Part shown: in pieces, positions 59,118 to 64,000 of the stretch
Numbering within the stretch: position 1 is the stretch's first letter
How the letters are laid out: the number at the start of each line of letters is the position of its first letter
Assembly (NCBI RefSeq): GCF_042648805.1
Contig: NZ_JBHRXZ010000002.1
Span: forward strand, 1-64,000
DNA: 64,000 bases
Reading direction: 5' to 3'
Source of the DNA: Azomonas tarimensis
GTDB taxonomy: Bacteria; Pseudomonadota; Gammaproteobacteria; Pseudomonadales; Pseudomonadaceae
Made by a program: the position numbers and the translations under genes
Notes under the pieces: generated by a model
The model's database searches: none
What the model saw: the letters and a program-made list of their open reading frames with translations, nothing else
Told to the model about the DNA's origin: nothing

Positions 59118-60233
59118 TCAGAAATGGATGACGGTCCGGATGCTCTTGCCTTCATGCATCAGGTCGAAAGCCTCGTTGATCTGGTCCAGTCCCATCGTGT
59201 GGGTGATGAAGGTATCCAGCGGGATCTCGCCGGACTGGGACTTCTCGACGTAGCCTGGCAATTCGGTACGGCCCTTGACGCCGCCGAAGGCGCTGCCGCG
59301 CCAGACCCGACCGGTCACCAACTGGAACGGGCGGGTGCTGATTTCCTGACCGGCTCCGGCCACGCCGATGATGGTGGATTCGCCCCAGCCCTTGTGAGCG
59401 CACTCGAGCGCCGCGCGCATCAGCTTGACGTTGCCTACGCATTCGAAGGAGTGGTCGACGCCGCCATCGGTCATCTCGACGATGACCTCCTGGATCGGCT
59501 TCTCGTGGTCGTTCGGGTTGACGAAGTCGGTGGCGCCCAGCTCTTCGGCGATCTTGAACTTGCCGGGATTGATGTCGATGGCGATGATCCGGCTGGCCTT
59601 GGCCATCTTGGCACCGATGATGGCCGCCAGGCCGATGCCACCCAGCCCGAAGATCGCCACCGTCGCGCCCTCCTGCACCTTGGCGGTGTTCAGTACCGCG
59701 CCGATGCCGGTGGTCACGCCGCACCCGAGCAGGCACACCTTTTCCAGCGGAGCCTCCTCGGGAATCTTCGCCAGGGAGATTTCCGGCAGCACGGTGTATT
59801 CGGAAAAGGTCGAAGTCCCCATGTAGTGGTAGATCGGCTGACCCTGGTAGGAGAATCGCGTGGTGCCGTCCGGCATCAGCCCCTTGCCCTGGGTGGCGCG
59901 CACCGCCTGGCAGAGGTTCGTCTTGCCGGAGGTGCAGAACTTGCATTCACGGCATTCGGCGGTGTAGAGCGGAATGACATGATCGCCCACGGCCAGGGAC
60001 GTCACGCCCTCGCCCACCGCCTCGACGATGCCGCCGCCTTCATGGCCGAGAATCGCCGGAAAGATGCCCTCCGGATCTTCACCCGACAGGGTGAAGGCAT
60101 CGGTATGGCAGACGCCACTGGCGACGATGCGCACCAGCACCTCACCCTTCTTTGGCGGTTCGACATCGACTTCCACGATCTGCAGCGGTTGCTTGGGGCC
60201 GAAGGCCACGGCGGCGCGGGACTTGATGGTCAT
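59118..60233 (-). CDS. adhC: S-(hydroxymethyl)glutathione dehydrogenase (class III ADH)
   Basis: A 371-residue zinc alcohol dehydrogenase. Catalytic zinc in ASGVCHTDAFTLSGEDPEGI and GHEGGGIVEAVG, structural Cys set CRECKFCTSGKTNLC, and the NAD loop GLGGIGLAAIIGAKMAKAS. It oxidises the glutathione-formaldehyde adduct. The ATG at 60233 matches homologs. Confidence 0.95.
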   Translation of the reverse strand: MTIKSRAAVAFGPKQPLQIVEVDVEPPKKGEVLVRIVASGVCHTDAFTLSGEDPEGIFPAILGHEGGGIVEAVGEGVTSLAVGDHVIPLYTAECRECKFCTSGKTNLCQAVRATQGKGLMPDGTTRFSYQGQPIYHYMGTSTFSEYTVLPEISLAKIPEEAPLEKVCLLGCGVTTGIGAVLNTAKVQEGATVAIFGLGGIGLAAIIGAKMAKASRIIAIDINPGKFKIAEELGATDFVNPNDHEKPIQEVIVEMTDGGVDHSFECVGNVKLMRAALECAHKGWGESTIIGVAGAGQEISTRPFQLVTGRVWRGSAFGGVKGRTELPGYVEKSQSGEIPLDTFITHTMGLDQINEAFDLMHEGKSIRTVIHF

Positions 60234-60282
60234 GTGGGGGAGCACTCTTTGATCAGGGTGAAAAACCAGAGTGTAATTCAAC

Positions 60283-60337
60283 CTGTAACAGGGATAATCG
60301 GCGTATCTGAAAATGATTAGTGCTGTACAGGGATAAT
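60283..60337. promoter_or_regulatory. Direct repeats between adhC and the LysR gene
   Basis: CTGTAACAGGGATAAT (60283-60298) and CTGTACAGGGATAAT (60323-60337), 40 bases apart (about four helical turns), in the divergent promoter region. They are candidate LysR-regulator sites. Confidence 0.6.
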
Positions 60338-60364
60338 AAAAACCACACCTTCTTGAGGAGCAGC

Positions 60365-61252
60365 ATGAATCGCTGGGAAGGACTCGATGAATTTGTCGCC
60401 GTGGCCGAGTGTGGAAATTTCCAGCGCGCCGCCGAGCGCCTCAGGGTGTCCTCGTCCCATGTCAGCCGGCAGATTGTGCGGCTGGAGGAGCGTCTGCAGG
60501 CACGATTGCTGTATCGCACCACCCGCCGCGTATCACTTACCGAGGCCGGCCACACCTTTCTCGGGCGCTGCCAGCGACTGATGGAAGAGCGGGACGCCGC
60601 GTTTCTCGCCGTGAGCGACCTGCACAGCGCTCCCACGGGGCTGCTGCGCATGACCTCGGCGGTAGCCTATGGCGAGCGCTTCATCGTCCCGCTGGTCAAT
60701 GAGTTCATGTCCAACTACCCGCATCTGCAGGTCGAGATCGAACTGTCCAACCGCACGCTGGACCTAGTGCATGAAGGCTTCGACCTGGCGATTCGCCTCG
60801 GCCGACTGGGCGACTCGAGCCTGGTCGCCACCCGCGTTGCACCCCGCGCCATGTATCTCTGTGCGGCCCCGGCCTATCTCGAGCGCTACGGACGACCGCA
60901 TACCCTGTCAGAACTGGCGCGCCACAATTGCCTCATCGGCACCAGTGACCACTGGCTGTTTCAGCAGGACGGCCGCGAGCATCCGTTTCGCCCGCGCGGC
61001 AACTGGCGCTGCAACAGCGGAGAAGCGGTACTCGATGCGGCACTGCGCGGCTTCGGCCTGTGCCAGCTTCCCGACTTCTATGTGCAGGAACCCATCCGCC
61101 GCGGCGACCTGGTCTCGCTGCTGGAGGCGAACCAGCCGCCGAATACCGCCGTCTGGGCGGTATATCCGCAACGACGCCATGCGCTACCGAAGGTCAGTCT
61201 GCTGGTCGAGGCCTTGAAGAAAGGGCTGGCTACCCGCCCCGAATACAGGTGA
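60365..61252 (+). CDS. gfnR: LysR-family regulator of formaldehyde detoxification (GfnR-like)
   Basis: A 295-residue LysR regulator. The HTH is DEFVAVAECGNFQRAAERLR with VSSSHVSRQIVRLEERL. The effector domain includes LDLVHEGFDLAIRLGRLGDS and VLDAALRGFGLCQLPDFYV. Divergent from adhC-fghA. In P. aeruginosa the homologous LysR gene beside adhC/fghA is gfnR. The ATG at 60365 is preferred to 60320. Confidence 0.82.
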   Translation: MNRWEGLDEFVAVAECGNFQRAAERLRVSSSHVSRQIVRLEERLQARLLYRTTRRVSLTEAGHTFLGRCQRLMEERDAAFLAVSDLHSAPTGLLRMTSAVAYGERFIVPLVNEFMSNYPHLQVEIELSNRTLDLVHEGFDLAIRLGRLGDSSLVATRVAPRAMYLCAAPAYLERYGRPHTLSELARHNCLIGTSDHWLFQQDGREHPFRPRGNWRCNSGEAVLDAALRGFGLCQLPDFYVQEPIRRGDLVSLLEANQPPNTAVWAVYPQRRHALPKVSLLVEALKKGLATRPEYR

Positions 61253-61399
61253 GCAGCGCCCGCCGGTATTACATCCGCACATCCCCAGCGGCAAAGCTCG
61301 CCTGAACTCCTGAGCGCGACTTCTCGTCGAAACTGATAACTGCCATTGATGGTTCGAGAAAATCGTTCGCATCGGTGGCAGATTCAGCAGGAGGATAGT

Positions 61400-61714
61400 A
61401 TGCAGATCCTGGTCAATAGCAATAACGGTACCGACGCATCCCGGCGTTTCGAGGAGCGCATCAAAGCCAGCGTAGAGAGTGAAATCGAACGCTTCGAAGA
61501 TCGCTTGACCCGTGTCGAAGTGCACCTGAGCGACGAAAACTCCACCAAGAGCGGCCCGCACGACAAGCGCTGTCAGATGGAGGCACGGATCAAGGGTCAT
61601 GACCCCGTGTCGGTCACGCATAAGGCCGAATCCTTCGAACTGGCCATCGACGGCGCTGCCGAAAAGCTCAGTCACGCACTGGAGCACGTCTTCGGCAAGC
61701 TCGACAGCCGCTGA
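61400..61714 (+). CDS. HPF/RaiA-like ribosome-associated protein
   Basis: A 104-residue member of the HPF/RaiA family: RFEERIKASVESEIERFEDR, LTRVEVHLSDENSTKSGPHD, CQMEARIKGHDPVSVTHKAE and SFELAIDGAAEKLSHALEHV. The SDEN motif is typical. Without the C-terminal dimerisation domain it is a short HPF form. It is 37 bases upstream of the baeRF gene and probably in one transcript. Confidence 0.85.
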   Translation: MQILVNSNNGTDASRRFEERIKASVESEIERFEDRLTRVEVHLSDENSTKSGPHDKRCQMEARIKGHDPVSVTHKAESFELAIDGAAEKLSHALEHVFGKLDSR

Positions 61715-61751
61715 ATCCACATCGAGGGACCGATCGACAAAGAGGTGAACC

Positions 61752-62915
61752 ATGCCCGCTACATTGACTCGTCAAACCCTCAAAGAACTGCTCGCCGTCA
61801 AGCAGACACCCTGCCTGTCACTCTTCCAGCCGACCCACCGCAGTTTTCCCGAGCGCGAACAGGACCCGATCCGCTACAAGCATCTGGTTCGCCAGCTTGA
61901 GGACGCGCTCAAAGCGCAAGGCTACGGCGACACGACCGAACTGCTCAAGCCCTTCAAGGCGCTGGTAGACAGCGTCGACTTCTGGAACTTCAATCGCGAC
62001 GGCCTCGCCATCTTTGGCGCACCAGGCTATTTCCAGATCTTCCGCCTGCCACGTCCGGTGCCCGAACTTGCCGTGGCCAACGACCGCATGCATGTCAAAC
62101 CGCTGCTGCGGATCGCTCAGTCGTCTGACCGATATCAGATCCTCGCCGTCACTCTGGAGGCCATCACACTCTACGAAGGTAACCGCGACGGCATCTCCGA
62201 AGTGCAACTGGTCGAAGGCGTACCCAAGACCATTCAGGATGCACTTGGCCATGACCTGACGGAAAAGACCCAGAGCGGATTCCCCCAAGGCTACAGTCGG
62301 GCAAGCGAGCGGGGTGATTCCATGCAGCTCGAGGCGGGTGGCGCCGGTCGCCAGGCTGAAGTCGACCGCGACCGGGAGCGCTTCTTCCGCGAGATCGACC
62401 GGGCCGTGCTGGAACACTACTCCCGTCCCTCGGGACTGCCACTGATCCTCGCCGGACTGCCCGAGCACCAGGCGGTATTTCGCCGGCTGACCCACAACGA
62501 ACATCTGCTGCCGACCGGGATCGAAAACGACCCTTCGCTGATGAAGCCCGACCAATTGCGAGAGAAGAGCTGGGCGGTGATGCAGCCGGTCTACCTGAAG
62601 CGTCTCTCAGGTTTCATCGACCAGTATGGCGAGTCCCATGGCCAAGGGTTGGCGACCGATCAGATCGAGGAAATCGGCCACTCCATCGTCGAGGGCCGAG
62701 TCGCCACGCTGCTGGTGGAAGCCGAGCGCGCCATCCCCGGACAGACCGATCCTAGCCAGGGTAAAGCAATGCCAGCGTCCGAGCAGTCAGCCAATACACC
62801 CGATCTGCTCGACGAGCTCACGGTGTGGGCCTTCGAGCATGGCGGCGACGTGGTGGTGGTGCCCAAGGAGCGCATGCCGACCCAGACCGGGGTCGCCGCG
62901 CTCTACCGCTATTGA
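61752..62915 (+). CDS. baeRF3-like protein (bacterial eRF1-related)
   Basis: A 387-residue protein of the bacterial eRF1-like (baeRF3) group. It starts LKELLAVKQTPCLSLFQPTH, with RDGLAIFGAPGYFQIFRLPR, VKPLLRIAQSSDRYQILAVT and the central region MQLEAGGAGRQAEVDRDRE with RFFREIDRAVLEHYSRPSG. The C-terminal DELTVWAFEHGGDVVVVPKE is release-factor-like. There is no GGQ tripeptide; the nearest is GGAGRQ. A role in releasing stalled or hibernating ribosomes is inferred, with its HPF neighbour. Confidence 0.8.
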   Translation: MPATLTRQTLKELLAVKQTPCLSLFQPTHRSFPEREQDPIRYKHLVRQLEDALKAQGYGDTTELLKPFKALVDSVDFWNFNRDGLAIFGAPGYFQIFRLPRPVPELAVANDRMHVKPLLRIAQSSDRYQILAVTLEAITLYEGNRDGISEVQLVEGVPKTIQDALGHDLTEKTQSGFPQGYSRASERGDSMQLEAGGAGRQAEVDRDRERFFREIDRAVLEHYSRPSGLPLILAGLPEHQAVFRRLTHNEHLLPTGIENDPSLMKPDQLREKSWAVMQPVYLKRLSGFIDQYGESHGQGLATDQIEEIGHSIVEGRVATLLVEAERAIPGQTDPSQGKAMPASEQSANTPDLLDELTVWAFEHGGDVVVVPKERMPTQTGVAALYRY

Positions 62916-62922
62916 GGCCGAG

Positions 62923-62949
62923 TGATGCGGCGCGCGTAGCGCCGCATCA
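62923..62949. terminator. Hairpin between convergent baeRF and ispD
   Basis: TGATGCGGCGC (62923-62933) and GCGCCGCATCA (62939-62949) with a 5-base loop. It reaches the ispD stop codon. Confidence 0.55.
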
Positions 62950-63639
62950 TGACTGCCATCGCTGAGCCAGCCAGTGCAGATCCTCGGGGCGGGTGATCTT
63001 CAGGTTGTCCGCACGCCCCTCCACCAGGCGCGGGTGCCCACCCGCCCACTCGATGGCGGAGGCCTCATCCGTCACCGTGGCTCCCGCCTCCAGCGCACCG
63101 GCCAGGGCATCGTGCAGCGTGCCCAGACGAAACATCTGCGGCGTAAGGGCATGCCAGATGACCGAACGATCCACGGTCGCCTCGACCCGGCCGTCCTCCC
63201 CCGCACGCTTGAGCGTGTCGCGGGCAGGCACTGCCAGCAGTCCCCCTAGGGGGTCGTCAGCCAGGCTGGCCAGCAAGTGCTGGAGATCGCTGGCGGCAAG
63301 GTTCGGCCGCGCCGCATCGTGTACCAACACCCAGTCAAGCGCCTCGGCGCCCTTCGCCCTCAACAGCGCCAGCGCGTTGAGCACGGAATCCGCACGCTCG
63401 CGCCCGCCATCGGCGCGCCAGATCCGCGGATCATGGCTGCAGGACAGGCCGGGCCAATAGGGGTCCTCTGCCGCCAGGCTGACCGTCAGGCCCTTGAGAC
63501 CCGGATGATCGAGAAAAACCTGCAGGGTCTGTTCCATTACCGTCCGCCCGGCCAAAGCCAGGTATTGCTTGGGGCGATCGGCCTGCATGCGGCTGCCCAC
63601 ACCGGCAGCAGGCACCACGACCCAGAAGGTCACGCTCAT
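62947..63639 (-). CDS. ispD: 2-C-methyl-D-erythritol 4-phosphate cytidylyltransferase
   Basis: A 230-residue MEP-pathway enzyme: VVVPAAGVGSRMQADRPKQY (nucleotide loop), ADGGRERADSVLNALALL and VLVHDAARPNL, with TVDRSVIWHALTPQMFRL. It overlaps ftsB by 4 bases, the conserved Pseudomonas order. Its usual neighbour ispF lies 6.4 kb away, beyond several extra genes. Confidence 0.95.
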   Translation of the reverse strand: MSVTFWVVVPAAGVGSRMQADRPKQYLALAGRTVMEQTLQVFLDHPGLKGLTVSLAAEDPYWPGLSCSHDPRIWRADGGRERADSVLNALALLRAKGAEALDWVLVHDAARPNLAASDLQHLLASLADDPLGGLLAVPARDTLKRAGEDGRVEATVDRSVIWHALTPQMFRLGTLHDALAGALEAGATVTDEASAIEWAGGHPRLVEGRADNLKITRPEDLHWLAQRWQS

Positions 63640-63914
63640 TCGGCCAGCTGAAAAAGGGTTTCGCCCTCTTTCACCATGCCCAGTTCATGGCGGGCCCGCT
63701 CCTCCACCGTCTCCATGCCTTGCTTGAGTTCCATGACTTCAGCTTCGAGGATGCGATTGCGCTCGAGCAGGCGCTCGTTCTCGCCCTGCTGTTCGCCGAT
63801 CAGCTGCTTGAGTTCGGCCACCTGGGCGAGACTGCCATCGCCTATCCACAAGCGATACTGCAAGCCGGCGAGGATCAACGCGAGGACGAGGAAAAGCCAG
63901 TAGTGAGCTTTCAT
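63636..63914 (-). CDS. ftsB: Cell division protein FtsB
   Basis: A 92-residue bitopic protein of the divisome FtsQBL complex. A membrane helix (YWLFLVLALILAGLQYRLWI) is followed by a coiled coil (LAQVAELKQLIGEQQGENER, LLERNRILEAEVMELKQGME) and ERARHELGMVKEGETLFQL. The ATG at 63914 fits homologs. Confidence 0.94.
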   Translation of the reverse strand: MKAHYWLFLVLALILAGLQYRLWIGDGSLAQVAELKQLIGEQQGENERLLERNRILEAEVMELKQGMETVEERARHELGMVKEGETLFQLAE

Positions 63915-63937
63915 AGCGACAAAGATGCGTCCATAAG

Positions 63938-63976
63938 AAAGGGCAGCCTCACCCATGGGGTGAGGCTGCCCTTTTT
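63938..63976. terminator. Bidirectional terminator upstream of ftsB
   Basis: A 14-bp perfect stem, GGGCAGCCTCACCC (63941-63954) and GGGTGAGGCTGCCC (63958-63971), loop ATG, followed by TTTTTA on the plus strand. On the minus strand the stem is followed by TTTCTT. It would end the gene to the right. Confidence 0.85.
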
Positions 63977-63988
63977 ACCACTCGGAGA

Positions 63989-64000
63989 TCAGCCGCGGAA
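63989..64000 (-). CDS. eno: Last codons of a minus-strand gene, probably eno
   Basis: The window edge reads Phe-Arg-Gly-stop on the minus strand. Pseudomonas enolase ends FRG and lies upstream of ftsB in the conserved order, and the terminator at 63938 fits its 3' end. Only three codons are visible. Confidence 0.5.
   Translation of the reverse strand, partial: FRG

Noticed and set aside
1..64000. CRISPR array, tRNA, rRNA or complete insertion sequence
   Set aside because: No regularly spaced direct repeats, no cloverleaf-like CCA-ended sequence, no rRNA and no transposase gene was seen by reading. A dedicated scan could still find a diverged tRNA.

Overview
The window looks like a chromosomal segment of a gamma-proteobacterium of the Pseudomonas lineage, most likely the Stutzerimonas (P. 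stutzeri) group. It is GC-rich and carries the block ftsB-ispD ... gfnR/adhC/fghA ... ispF-truD-surE-pcm-(DUF368)-nlpD-rpoS followed by an rsmZ-type sRNA. It also carries many small Pseudomonas-type DUF genes (DUF2789, DUF3144, DUF3597, DUF2459). The genus is inferred from gene order and protein sequences; no database was searched.

Region 1 (1-19.4 kb) is a patchwork accessory region. It holds a NYN nuclease gene, a DUF262 gene cut off at a repeat, a GNAT acetyltransferase, a YefM/RelE-type toxin-antitoxin pair, a motA/motB-like pair and degraded lysR and histidine-kinase remnants. A Fur-boxed FepA/PfeA-type siderophore operon follows (receptor, methyltransferase, periplasmic esterase, DUF3649, PepSY, DUF3325), then exoD, an alpha/beta hydrolase, an XRE/BRO-N pair and katG. 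About sixteen copies of a short palindromic repeat (core GGGGACAGACCCC or GGGGTCAGACCCC) are scattered through it. None was found to the right of 19.4 kb, and several sit at the edges of gene fragments.

Region 2 (19.5-43.8 kb) is mostly housekeeping: a PhoD-family phosphatase, a RES/Xre toxin-antitoxin pair, two paralogous CAP-domain proteins (one with lost cavity residues), rlhA, a SUV3-like helicase, an MFS exporter, ppiC, a YebC paralog, an RlpA-like lipoprotein, dehydrogenases, an inositol-monophosphatase-family enzyme and an operon of a CheC-type response regulator with a diguanylate cyclase.

Region 3 (43.9-49.4 kb) is the most interesting. An HNH gene and an uncharacterised AAA ATPase are followed by a dGTPase gene. 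Divergent from the dGTPase is a translationally coupled pair: a HAM1/RdgB-fold protein with a degraded catalytic motif and a SIR2-family protein with intact NADase residues. The pair matches the KomB-KomC half of the Kongming anti-phage system, but no adenosine deaminase (KomA) is present. It may be a variant nucleotide-sensing, NAD-depleting defence module.

Region 4 (49.4-64 kb) holds a UspA protein, rsmZ with a GacA box, rpoS-nlpD-popT-pcm-surE-truD-ispF, an arsR-xenB pair, glutathione-dependent formaldehyde detoxification (fghA, adhC and a divergent LysR gene), an HPF-baeRF pair, ispD-ftsB and, at the right edge, what is probably the last codons of eno.
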